Shown piece by piece: positions 29,016 to 38,057 of a stretch of DNA of 64,000 nucleotides. Numbering within the stretch: position 1 is the stretch's first letter; each line of letters begins with the position of its first letter. Under the pieces are notes generated by a model, which was given only the letters and a program-made list of their open reading frames with translations, did not search any database and had not been told where the DNA came from. Made by a program: the position numbers and the translations under genes. The DNA is taken from NCBI GenBank assembly GCA_943788145.1, contig CALSPD010000029.1, positions 1-64,000 on the forward strand, read 5' to 3'. This DNA is from an uncultured Flavobacteriales bacterium. Its GTDB lineage: Bacteria; Bacteroidota; Bacteroidia; Flavobacteriales_G; Salibacteraceae.

Positions 29016-29788
29016 GTGAAGGATTAAAGATTACGTTTTTAGGTACAGGAACTTCAATGGGAGTGCCTGTCATAGGTTGCGATTGCCTTACGTGTTCAAG
29101 CAATGATCCACACGATAAACGACTAAGAACAAGTATTTTAATCGAGCAAGGAGAAATCAAAGTGGTTGTGGATTGTGGACCTGATTTTCGAGCTCAAATG
29201 CTTGCGGCTAAAGTGCGATCATTATCAGCCATAGTGTTCACGCACGAACATAAAGACCATACAGCTGGTTTAGACGATGTACGCGCCTATAACTTTATTC
29301 AAAACAAACCAGTTCAGATTTGGGCCTCGAAGGGAGTAGAAAATGCTTTGAGGCATGATTATCATTACGCCTTTGCTGAAAAACGTTATCCTGGAGTGCC
29401 AGAAATAGTTTTTAATCGAATCGGATCGGACGAGTTTAGTATTGGCGGGCTAACAATTACACCATTACCAGTTATGCACCATAAACTGCAAGTTTACGGA
29501 TTCAAAATAGGTGGTTTTGTTTATATCACTGACGCTAATTCAATTCCTAAGTCAACTTGGTCGCAAATTAAGAATGCCGATGTTCTTGTATTGAATGCTT
29601 TAAGAAAGACCGAACATATCAGTCACTTCACCTTAGAAGAGGCGCTGGGAATCGGATTAGAAACAGGAGCTAAAAAGCTGTATTTGACACACTTAAGCCA
29701 TCAAATGGGTCGACATGAAGATGTTGAGCAAGAGCTTCCAGAGTTTGCGCATTTAGCTTTTGACGGGTTGGAGCTTTATTTAGACTAG
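29012..29788 (+). CDS. Metallo-beta-lactamase-fold phosphodiesterase (PhnP-like)
   Basis: The 258-aa protein has the RNase Z/PhnP subfamily start FLGTGTSMGVPVIGCDCLTC (residues about 9-28), whose cysteines are a zinc-site hallmark of PhnP-like enzymes. The core metal motif is FTHEHKDHTAGLDD. Further ligands are in LPVMHHKLQ, ITDANSI (aspartate) and LTHLSHQMG. PhnP cleaves cyclic ribose phosphates, but this larger group has uncertain substrates. It overlaps the cysteine desulfurase by 4 bases and its stop codon interlocks with the convergent gene (CTAG). Confidence 0.88.
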   Translation: MSEGLKITFLGTGTSMGVPVIGCDCLTCSSNDPHDKRLRTSILIEQGEIKVVVDCGPDFRAQMLAAKVRSLSAIVFTHEHKDHTAGLDDVRAYNFIQNKPVQIWASKGVENALRHDYHYAFAEKRYPGVPEIVFNRIGSDEFSIGGLTITPLPVMHHKLQVYGFKIGGFVYITDANSIPKSTWSQIKNADVLVLNALRKTEHISHFTLEEALGIGLETGAKKLYLTHLSHQMGRHEDVEQELPEFAHLAFDGLELYLD

Positions 29789-31032
29789 ATAAGTACCACT
29801 TTTCCCTTCATTTCTTTGTTGAGGACGGGTGAGTTAGTTGATTTTGAGGCTAATGAATCTTCGTCATAATTCCAAACTGAATTAGGATCAAATAAGGTGA
29901 ATTCGAATGGAGCACCAATTTCTAATTGTGGTAAGTCTATTCCAAATCGCTTTCTAGGATTAAGGCTCATTGTTTTCGCTACAATCTCCCAAGAAATTTC
30001 GGAACTCAATTCACTGTTAATTAGGCTTAGTGCGGTTTCAAGCATGGTCATACCGAATGCGGCATGATCGAATTCACGGTCTTTATTTTCAATATTTTCA
30101 GGTGTGTGGTCAGTTACGATCATGTCTATCGTTCCGTTATTGACGGCTTCGATAAGCGACTTTCGAGTTTTTTCATCTCGAAGATGAGGGAGCGTTTTAA
30201 AATTGGAATCAAATCCAGCAAGTTCTTGCTCAGTAAACAAGAGGTTGGGCAAGGCTACCGCGGCAGTTATATCTAGTTTATTATCCTTCGCCTTTTTGAT
30301 CAATTCAATCGATCCTTTTGTGCTCACCGTGCTCACATGCATGGAAGAATTAGTGTATTCAAGCAGATATATGTCCCGATTCAACATAATTTCTTCTGCC
30401 AATTCAGGGGTCGATTTAATCCCTAAAGTGGTATTGTCAGGGCTTTCGTTGACCATTCCACCAGGATTAATGCGTTCATCATTTGGAAAGGAACAAACGA
30501 TGCCTTGGAAATTTTTCACGTAATCAAGTGCCCTTTTCATCATATTGACATCCGAAACAGCATGCTTTCCATCTGTGAAAGCAATCGCGCCATGTTGCTT
30601 TAAATCAAACATTTCACTTAACTCGATTCCCTGTGCTGATTTGGTTATACTTCCGTAACAGAGAATTCGCAAGGAAAGTTGATCCGCTTGGTTAAGGACA
30701 AACCTTAGTTGCGCTTTATTATCAATTACAGGATATGTGTTGGGAAGCATGGCAATACAATGAAAACCACCCTTTTTGCCCGCTTTAGCTGCTGAAACTA
30801 GCGTTTCTCTATGCTCATTCCCCGGCTCGGGTATTGTGCATTGAGCATCCATTAAACCGGGTAAACATAGGAGGCCATTTATTGAAATGACATCGATATC
30901 AGATGATTCCACCTTTAATGCAACTCCTACTTTTTCGATTAAACCGTTTCGCACCAGAATATCGACCGTTTTACCATTAAATGGATGATTAGGGTAGTGG
31001 ATGATTACCTGTTTTATAAGTTTAGTTTTCAT
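29785..31032 (-). CDS. Dihydroorotase-like protein lacking the metal-binding histidines
   Basis: The 415-aa protein has the amidohydrolase/dihydroorotase layout: GLLCLPGLMDAQCTIPEPG near residue 53-71, LPNTYPVIDNK, FTDGKHAVSD and IVTDHTPENIENKD. Active enzymes carry H-x-H in the first motif, but here residues 64-66 are Q-C-T. The usual 'REPG' arginine is proline (P68), and the usual HCED-type histidine region reads SFPNDERI. Only the late aspartate region is kept. I infer a non-catalytic or altered-function paralogue, as described for PyrC-like partners of aspartate transcarbamoylase. A genuine dihydroorotase would be elsewhere. The start overlaps the BatA-like gene by 4 bases. Confidence 0.85.
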   Translation of the reverse strand: MKTKLIKQVIIHYPNHPFNGKTVDILVRNGLIEKVGVALKVESSDIDVISINGLLCLPGLMDAQCTIPEPGNEHRETLVSAAKAGKKGGFHCIAMLPNTYPVIDNKAQLRFVLNQADQLSLRILCYGSITKSAQGIELSEMFDLKQHGAIAFTDGKHAVSDVNMMKRALDYVKNFQGIVCSFPNDERINPGGMVNESPDNTTLGIKSTPELAEEIMLNRDIYLLEYTNSSMHVSTVSTKGSIELIKKAKDNKLDITAAVALPNLLFTEQELAGFDSNFKTLPHLRDEKTRKSLIEAVNNGTIDMIVTDHTPENIENKDREFDHAAFGMTMLETALSLINSELSSEISWEIVAKTMSLNPRKRFGIDLPQLEIGAPFEFTLFDPNSVWNYDEDSLASKSTNSPVLNKEMKGKVVLI

Positions 31033-33033
31033 CTAAAGAGTTTTAATAAAACGGATTCAATTAATAGAAAAAACAATCCGAAAAGGAGTAAAAATGGCCA
31101 TAGTTTATAACCATCGTTGCGAATATTAATTGCAGCACCAAGGGCTTCTCCGGTCTCATCGATGAGACGAAAGTTGTAACCCGAATTTGTAAAATAACTA
31201 TCTATGGTTTTTTTAGCTTTATTCTGAATGATGCTTTCTTTTCTATTGTAGTTAAAGGCCAGCATTTTTAAAGGAATGTTCATCGTTTTTAACTCATAAA
31301 ACCCTGGAGCCTTTATTAAATCGTGTAGCGTCAACCCATCATAGATAATTCCTGGAATGAAAGTCGTACTATCCTCAATTGATGATATTTCATATGATTC
31401 AGCTAGCTTGTTGGGTATTTCAATCTTCGAATCACCGACTAAGTATGAAAGGCGATGGGAGAGACCAGATTCCATGCATATATTTAAAACGGTAGGAACG
31501 AATAGGGCGTGCTTTTGAAAGTTGGTATAGCTCTCAGAAAGTTCGGTGGAAATGAAAAAAACACGAGCGTTGTGTATTGGAATGGCGCATACCAATGGAT
31601 CATTATTGAACAATTGGATCAAAGGTTGGATGTCGTTACCTTTTAACTTCCAATGGCCGTGAACATTGGGATAGTTTAAATTTTTCGGCTGCGTCTCAAA
31701 AACATCCTTAAAAATGGCGTCATTAGTCTCTAGAAAATTCGCTTCTACACTTGAAGTATCCCAGCTTTCGAGCGAAACATTAAACTCAGATTGAATAAGT
31801 TCTCGGCTGCTTTTGGAGATGTCTTTGGGTATGGAAATCAGAACATTCACTCCATTTTTAGTCAAAGCGGAAATGGAAGACATTAGTCCAGAGTTTAGAT
31901 TTTCCAATTGATTGAAAATCAACAGATTTAATTGGTTTAATGAATCTTGTCGGATACTATTCTCTCCAACTTTGTGATAGGCGAATGTTTCGGCATCAAA
32001 AACCTTTTCAAAAGGTGATTTTATGTTGCTTCCCGATATTTCTAATACTTGATAAGACTTATCAACTTCGAAGGTGAAATAATAATTATTGTCAAAGTCG
32101 ATGGGGTCGATCTTAAGAGAAATGTTACCCTGAATGATTGATGATTCGGATGGGATAAAAGCGAATCCTGTATCAAGAGTCGAATTAGCTTCTAGCTCCA
32201 AAATTGAACTTGAAAGAATGGACCCGTTAATTTCTAAGTTGACTTCAACGTTATTTTGAAAAGACACTCCATAGTTTGTAATTCTATAATTAAGAATTAC
32301 TTCCTTCCCGGCCGTGACTATTGGTTCATTTATCCATACGCTATCTATTCCAACATTTACATCCGCCACACTAGTGTACGGCAGTACATTAATTTCAAGC
32401 AAGGAGTCCTGTTTCCAAGTGGTTGAATCAATATTGTTTCGAAAATCAGATAAAAGATAAATTACACTAGATCCAATTTCTTCAACGGCTTTCGAGTCAA
32501 TATGAAACTGAATTACTCGATTAATAGTTTGAAAATTTGGCGAATAATTAATGGCATCCAGTCTAGAAACAAAAGTCTCTTTATCAACAAATTTTCTTTG
32601 TTCCGAACTTAGGTCATTGGTAATGAGTTGAAATTTAACTTCAGAACTATAGGAATCTACGATTTCAAATGCGTCCCTTAAAGCGAGTTTAAAAAGTGAT
32701 GTCGACTCCCCCTGGCTTTGCATGCTCAAGGAATTGTCAATATATACACTAACATACTTAACGTTACCATCTAAGGTTTTAGCATCTTCATTTTCTATGC
32801 GAGGATCTGTAAACGCAAGAACAAGAAAAGCGAGAAATGCCAACCTTGAGAAAAGGACCAGAAAATGTTTGAGTTGGTTTTTTTATTTGAGATTTCGTTT
32901 GTATCTCTTTCAGCAAGCTGATGTCAGAGAAGTATAGTTTTTTGAATCTACGAAACTGGAAAAGGTGAATGATGATAGGAATAGCCAGTATTCCGAGTGC
33001 CCAGAGAAAGGATGGCGAGGAGAAAGTCATCAA
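31029..33033 (-). CDS. BatA-type membrane protein with VWA-like domain (frameshifted)
   Basis: The N-terminus MTFSSPSFLWALGILAIPII is the BatA transmembrane start (LFQFRRFKKLYFSDISLLKE follows). A VWA-like domain follows (VKYVSVYIDNSLSMQSQGES), then a large extracytoplasmic beta-rich region and a C-terminal helix LWPFLLLFGLFFLLIES. The frame breaks at the T run 32878-32884 (A run on the coding strand). Deleting one base gives KSQIKNQLKHFLVLFSRLAF, exactly the expected second membrane helix. So one gene of about 667 codons is present with a one-base insertion, probably a homopolymer error. It lies between the SiaB-like and dihydroorotase-like genes in one minus-strand operon. Confidence 0.85.
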
Positions 33034-33066
33034 AGGTCAAAGGTAACAGTTGCCTGCAATCCTATG

Positions 33067-34170
33067 CTATTTTGATAGATGAATTTGAAGAATAAAGAAT
33101 GGTGGGTCAGATCGGTGGACAAGGATTTCGTGATCGATTTCATGACCGCTGATTTTTCGCAATTGCATTAGACCTTTTCCTTTACTGGATTCGGCACCTT
33201 CAGCATGTGTCGCTAAGTATTTCGTTAATTCGTCTGTTGTTAGAACATTGATCGCGCTAACTATTTTGTCTAATGTTTCAGTTTTATCGCTTTGAACGTA
33301 ATTACCAGAAAACATGCAATACCTTTTATCATTTTTTTGAAGCATAAAAACACCAGGCTTACCGGGGTAATTGTATCTGTTGTAAGCATGTTTTGCAACA
33401 TTCCGCAACAACTCAGTCATAACCAATCCAAGACCTCCTCCTTCAGGATCATCGCTGATGGTAGTGTCGATCTGGTTCGATAAATGATTTACGTTGTCCT
33501 CGTGAAGTAATCCTTTAAATAAGATTTGAGCTTCACAAGCAATCATCTCATCGTGCAATGCAACCGCACGATCTAAATATCCCTGAGGGTCCTGTGCGTC
33601 ATAAACCTCTGGATCAATGGCAATACACAAATTCAAATAATAGAAGTAGCCATCATTTACGGGGACGAAGTGATAAGACAGCTTTCCTGAGGATTTTCGA
33701 GCCATATCAACAAGGCCAAGTCCAGCACCACCTTTTGAAGAAAATCCAGAAGAACTTAATATTTCGAGATAGTATTCTTTCAGTTCTGATTGTTCTTTGT
33801 TGCTTATAGTTCCCAATCGCTCTTCTAACATATCCTTGATGTCAGCTGCTACCCAATTGCCATAAGTGATACTATACGCTTCTGGATGACGGTTTATGAT
33901 AAACAAGCCCCCTTCATAGGAGTGTCCGTCATGCGTATAGTGTTGATGTCGTGTGATGTTTTGTAAACCTTCTACCATCAGGTAGTATACCTTTTTGGAA
34001 ATCTTTGAACTATCAAGGTCGTGAAGATTACCTTCGGTCAGGAAAAGGATGTTGTCAGTGATAGATGAATTGAAATTTCCGCGACATGCGAAAAGAAACC
34101 GATCGGTATCAATTGACTCACCCGTTTCATGGATTAAGCTGTAGGCAAGTTTGGTTTTATTCTCTATCAT
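33067..34170 (-). CDS. Tandem SiaB-like (DUF6272) protein with two ATPase-like halves
   Basis: The 367-aa soluble protein is built from two related halves. The first has VYYLMVEGLQNITRHQHYT (N-box-like, Asn71) and SSKGGAGLGLVDMARKSSG (G-box-like, about 144-162). The second has VMTELLRNVAKHAYNRY (Asn257) and SSKGKGLMQLRKISG (about 328-342). This matches the SiaB-family anti-sigma-like kinase fold (DUF6272), which normally occurs as a single unit. SiaB in Pseudomonas phosphorylates the SiaC partner. No SiaC-like gene is adjacent here. It is the first gene of the operon with the BatA-like and dihydroorotase-like proteins. The target is unknown. Confidence 0.7.
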   Translation of the reverse strand: MIENKTKLAYSLIHETGESIDTDRFLFACRGNFNSSITDNILFLTEGNLHDLDSSKISKKVYYLMVEGLQNITRHQHYTHDGHSYEGGLFIINRHPEAYSITYGNWVAADIKDMLEERLGTISNKEQSELKEYYLEILSSSGFSSKGGAGLGLVDMARKSSGKLSYHFVPVNDGYFYYLNLCIAIDPEVYDAQDPQGYLDRAVALHDEMIACEAQILFKGLLHEDNVNHLSNQIDTTISDDPEGGGLGLVMTELLRNVAKHAYNRYNYPGKPGVFMLQKNDKRYCMFSGNYVQSDKTETLDKIVSAINVLTTDELTKYLATHAEGAESSKGKGLMQLRKISGHEIDHEILVHRSDPPFFILQIHLSK

Positions 34171-34237
34171 TCCGTATCCCGCAAAAGTTTGAATAATCTT
34201 TAAATAATCAACATTTTAATTCATCAATATCTGAATT

Positions 34238-34720
34238 ATGCGATCAGAATATTTTAAACTTCTTCAATGGTCGGAAAGTAATAAGAAAAACTTGACCAAA
34301 CGAATCGACCGATTGAAAAGATTAAAAACGTTGGATCAGACCATTAATTCTGCCCACGAAAAAGCGTTTAATGAAATAGATTGTTTGGAGTGCGCAAATT
34401 GTTGCAAGACTACTGGGCCATTGGTGACAAACAGCGATATATCTCGGATATCCAGTAAATTAAGGGTTTCTGAAAGAGAGTTTGTTTCTACTTATTTACG
34501 AACAGATGAAGATGGGGATCATGTGTTTAAAGGAATGCCATGTCCATTCCTAAGCGAGAACAATTATTGCGCTATTTATGAATATCGACCTCGTGCGTGC
34601 AGGCAATTTCCACATACGAATCAAAATGGACAGGCTGAAATCACTCATTTAACTCGAAAAAACGGCAGAATTTGCCCTGCAGTTGCTCGGATTTATCAAA
34701 TAATCTCCGACTTAGATTGA
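34238..34720 (+). CDS. YkgJ family cysteine-cluster protein
   Basis: The 160-aa protein has a basic helical N-terminus followed by the cysteine cluster: DCLECANCCKTTGPLV (three spaced cysteines plus one), CPFLSENNYCAIYEYRPRAC and RICPA. This pattern defines the YkgJ/DUF-type zinc or iron cluster family. The number of cysteines fits one metal cluster. Function in the family is unproven. The 3' end overlaps the convergent small membrane protein gene by 25 bases. Confidence 0.85.
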   Translation: MRSEYFKLLQWSESNKKNLTKRIDRLKRLKTLDQTINSAHEKAFNEIDCLECANCCKTTGPLVTNSDISRISSKLRVSEREFVSTYLRTDEDGDHVFKGMPCPFLSENNYCAIYEYRPRACRQFPHTNQNGQAEITHLTRKNGRICPAVARIYQIISDLD

Positions 34721-35073
34721 ATATTTGGAATTGGAAAATTCATCCATTTGGCAAAAATCAGGGCTCCGATTAGATAGGCAACAATATCCAAGTAATCACG
34801 CGTAAATCTGGTATCGACTGTCGGTAAATAACCTTCGAAATAGACACTAACTGCGGCTGTGATAAGGATGATGTCAAATGCACTTAATGTGAAGTTTCTG
34901 AATGGTTTAAAAACACGCTGGAGTATCAATTGACTTGATTTTAGAATAATAGGTAGCGCTAGAATGTCTTCAAAGTAAGCATGAAAGAAAATGATGTTAG
35001 GATTGAATGACTCGAACAATTTATAACATGAGAAGAGTAGGAGTAAGAAGCAATAAAGCCATATATGTTGCAT
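34696..35073 (-). CDS. Small polytopic membrane protein, uncharacterised
   Basis: I start at ATG 35073 (MQHIWLYCFLLLLFSC), because the longer frame up to 35178 would add soluble residues that overlap the upstream gene. The 125-aa protein has about four hydrophobic segments (first residues 4-20, then DIILITAAVSVYFEG, DIVAYLIGALIFAKW and one between). It lies 5 bases after the zinc-ribbon gene, so the two are probably translated from one message. No family recognised. Confidence 0.6.
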   Translation of the reverse strand: MQHIWLYCFLLLLFSCYKLFESFNPNIIFFHAYFEDILALPIILKSSQLILQRVFKPFRNFTLSAFDIILITAAVSVYFEGYLPTVDTRFTRDYLDIVAYLIGALIFAKWMNFPIPNIQSKSEII

Positions 35074-35078
35074 CGATT

Positions 35079-35378
35079 TCAATGGGCCAGGGAGGTTGAA
35101 AGGTATATGAAGAAGCCTACGATAGCATAAAGTAAGAGCTGAACAATCTGGATTGGGCGTTTGACTATTTTCAACCAAAGTGGATCAGATATATTTATTC
35201 GCCAAATGGGAATATGAAGATCATCTACCTCCTGTCGCTTTTTGATTTCCGCCCTTCTTTCTTTTAAAAGCTCAAAGCCGCAAGTAGGACACGTTTCAAT
35301 TTCGGCATCCATCCAACTTTGGCATTTTGGGCATCGCCTTAGGTGCATATTTGGCCTTCCTTCACTTGTCTCTGTCAT
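35079..35378 (-). CDS. Zinc-ribbon protein with C-terminal membrane segment
   Basis: The 99-aa protein carries a zinc ribbon RRCPKCQSWMDAEIETCPTC near residues 14-33 (two CxxC pairs) and a basic stretch (LLKERRAEIKKRQ). One membrane helix near the C-terminus (VQLLLYAIVGFFIYLSTSLA) would leave the ribbon in the cytoplasm. The start could also be the methionine at residue 11 (MHLRRCPKC). It is 4 bases after PIN-PhoH and just before a small membrane protein. Function unknown. Confidence 0.7.
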   Translation of the reverse strand: MTETSEGRPNMHLRRCPKCQSWMDAEIETCPTCGFELLKERRAEIKKRQEVDDLHIPIWRINISDPLWLKIVKRPIQIVQLLLYAIVGFFIYLSTSLAH

Positions 35379-35382
35379 GTGA

Positions 35383-36721
35383 TTATAGTAGCTCGTTTGC
35401 CAAATTAGCTAACTCAGAGCGTTCTCCTTTGGTTAACGTAATATGAGCAAACAATGAATTGCCTTTTAATCGGTCTATGATATAACTGAGACCGTTTGAT
35501 TGTTCGTCAAGATATGGTGTGTCTATCTGCCTTATGTCGCCTGTAAAAATGATTTTAGTGTTGGCGCCAGCCCGAGTGATAATGGTTTTCACCTCATGTG
35601 GAGTTAGGTTCTGAGCCTCGTCTACAATAAAATATACATTACTTAGACTGCGCCCACGGATAAAGGCCAGCGGAGTGATTTCAATTTTCTTCTCCTTCAG
35701 CATGACCAGTATTTGCTTGTAACGCTTCTCATTTTCAGAGAATTGACTTTTAATGAATTCTAAATTGTCCCAAAGTGGTTGCATGTATGGATCGATTTTT
35801 CGCTCGGCTGTTCCAGGGAGGAAGCCGATATCTCGATTACTCAAAGGAACAATTGGCCTAGCTAGTATTATTTGCAGATACTCCTTTTTTTGTTCAAGAG
35901 CTGCCGCTAAAGCCAATAACGTTTTTCCAGTACCTGCCACTCCCTGCAATGTGACGAGCTTAATAGCGGGATTCATCAAAGCGTGCATGGCAAAAGTTTG
36001 TTCCGCATTTCGAGGCTTAACTCCATAAGTATAGAGCTTTTTCAACTCGCTCTATCATGGCATTTAAAGGGTTGTAATATGCCAGAGAGGATGTTTTGCC
36101 ATTCTTTAAGATATAATAGTGATTGTCAATGACTTTCTTTAGAATAGATATATCTTCAGTTAAACCGTGAGTATAGAGTTTTCTAATATATTCACTATCA
36201 ATATCCTCTAACGTTATGTTGCCTTTATACAGCTCGTCAACATCATTTATTTTGCCTGTTTCATAATCTTCCGCATGAAGATTTAATGCTTTGGCTTTTA
36301 GCCGGAGATTAATGTCTTTGGTGACGAGAATTACTTTGGCATCTTTTTCCGTGTCATTCAGGTGTAACACCGTATTCAATATGCGATGATCGGCTTTATT
36401 GTCGGCATAAATTTTTTCAGCATCTACGGCTAATTTACCGTTGTTAAGAATGATTTTAAACTTGCCCCTTTTTACGCCTTCTAAGGGTATCCAATCTTGG
36501 AGCATGAAGTCGGCACTTAATTTATCGATGAGTCGAATAAATTCGCGCGCCTCGTAGTTTTTACTGTTTTTTCCGCGTTTAAAATTATCAAGCTCTTCGA
36601 GAACAGTGATTGGTAAACAGATATCGTGCTCATCAAAATTGTTAATTGCCTGATGATCATGCAAGATGACTGAAGTATCTAAGACAAAAATTTTTCTCGA
36701 CTCTTTCTTGATTCTTGGCAT
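35383..36721 (-). CDS. PIN-PhoH fusion ATPase/nuclease (PhoH2 type), frameshifted
   Basis: The first part (36721 down to about 36040) is a PIN domain ([29 protein letters not shown]). The second is a PhoH ATPase with [18 protein letters not shown] (Walker A) and [17 protein letters not shown] (Walker B). PhoH2-type proteins combine both in one chain of about 440-450 aa. Here the frame breaks in the T run at 36038-36042 (A run on the coding strand). Removing one A turns the dead end [11 protein letters not shown] into [18 protein letters not shown], the expected junction. PhoH2 proteins have reported RNA helicase/RNase activity. The break is most likely a one-base error; without correction two separate proteins of 234 and 220 aa would be made. 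Confidence 0.88.
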
Positions 36722-36872
36722 CGGATGTGTTTTGATTACATCGAATTTAACGCAAGTAATAGGTGGTAAATCGACCTGAACTGAGAATTAATGAACGCTA
36801 TTTGTTGAAAGCTGAAAATTGATCAATGCACGATTTCCCTCTCAGCCCATTATTTGACTCAAGATTCCTGGT

Positions 36873-38057
36873 TCAATAGCTCGTTGCTCGATTAATCTTA
36901 TTGAATGCATCGATAAATTCTTGGGATGATTTTTCCCAGCTAAAGTTTGCCTTTACATAGTTTTTACCGTTGGTGGCAATACTGGCAAGGGCTTGGTCTT
37001 GCTCAAGAATCCTACTGATGGAATCTGAAAATTGCTCTTTGTCGTCTGCAATGATTACTTCATTATTTGGTTTAGCCTTCAGCGCATTATTCGCAAGCGA
37101 AGTGGTTATGCATGGAATTTCAGAGGCCATGGCCTCAAGTAACTTGTTTTGTAGACCCGTATTTACGAGCATTGGGGCAACAAACACCCTAGATTGCCTA
37201 TAAATCCGCGAAATATCATCAACCCACCCTGTGATAGATACGCGTTCCGATTTCAATCCGATTACTTGTGCTGATGGATCGGCTCCGGCAAGACATACAG
37301 TAGCATTCGGATGCTTTTTCCAAACAATGGGCATGATTTCGCTAATTAGAAACTTAGCACTTTCCACATTTGGTCGGTACGACATGTTACCAGTAAAAAG
37401 TATGTCATGTTTCTTTGTTTCCAATGATTTTATTTTCTCTAAAAAGATGGGGTCAATTCCATTCGAGATGATTTGGAGATCTTCTATGAAATCCATTTGT
37501 TTTCGATCTTGATCCGATATGATGAATCGCTTTTGGAACATTCCTTGAACGCCATTCTCATAGGCTTTCAGCCTTTTATATTCTATTTTCATCATGAACG
37601 ATAATGGCCATGGAGAGCGCTCTGCCATTCGCTTCATTCCCGTTGAAAAGGCATCCATATAGTCGATCGACTTATGGATAACATTGTATTTCCTAACGTA
37701 TTCGGAAGTTCTAACCAGTTGGCAAAAAATATGATCAGGAATGTTGTTGTCAATAAATATGTCGAAAGCCTTTTGAGCCTTCCGAGAATGGAAATAGTTG
37801 ACTTGAAACGGCTTCTTTCGAAATATGCTTAAAAACATCCTGACCGCGATTTCCACCTTATTAAAGCGATAAATGAAAACTTGAGAACATATTTCATTGA
37901 GCTTTGACTCGGCTTGTGGATCAATGCCGCGATCCGTAAGGCAAAAAAGGGTTACTTCATTATCTTTTGACCACTCTCGGATTAAATGGTAGGCTCGAAG
38001 CTTGTCACCTTTTTCTAAGGGCCAAGGAACCCGGCTCAAAACGACAAGAATTTTCAT
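36873..38057 (-). CDS. Glycosyltransferase, GT4-like family
   Basis: The 394-aa protein has a two-domain GT-B layout: an N-terminal Rossmann part (KILVVLSRVPWPLEKGDKLR) and a C-terminal donor-binding part (DILFTGNMSYRPNVESAKF, SITGWVDDISRIYRQSRVFV, LVNTGLQNKLLEAMASEIPC). It resembles sugar transferases found with exopolysaccharide clusters of the PEP-CTERM type. Here it stands alone beside an LptF/G gene, whose start region it overlaps by 4 bases. The sugar and acceptor are unknown. Confidence 0.85.
   Translation of the reverse strand: MKILVVLSRVPWPLEKGDKLRAYHLIREWSKDNEVTLFCLTDRGIDPQAESKLNEICSQVFIYRFNKVEIAVRMFLSIFRKKPFQVNYFHSRKAQKAFDIFIDNNIPDHIFCQLVRTSEYVRKYNVIHKSIDYMDAFSTGMKRMAERSPWPLSFMMKIEYKRLKAYENGVQGMFQKRFIISDQDRKQMDFIEDLQIISNGIDPIFLEKIKSLETKKHDILFTGNMSYRPNVESAKFLISEIMPIVWKKHPNATVCLAGADPSAQVIGLKSERVSITGWVDDISRIYRQSRVFVAPMLVNTGLQNKLLEAMASEIPCITTSLANNALKAKPNNEVIIADDKEQFSDSISRILEQDQALASIATNGKNYVKANFSWEKSSQEFIDAFNKINRATSY

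Noticed and set aside
481-36042. Programmed +1 frameshifting as a shared explanation for the three one-base breaks
   Set aside because: The sites have no common slippery motif or stop-codon context, the genes are unrelated, and each break is in a homopolymer, so sequencing error is simpler.
36722-36872. Possible gene or RNA in the gap between PIN-PhoH and the glycosyltransferase
   Set aside because: No frame, hairpin with T run or tRNA-like fold was found in these 151 bases.
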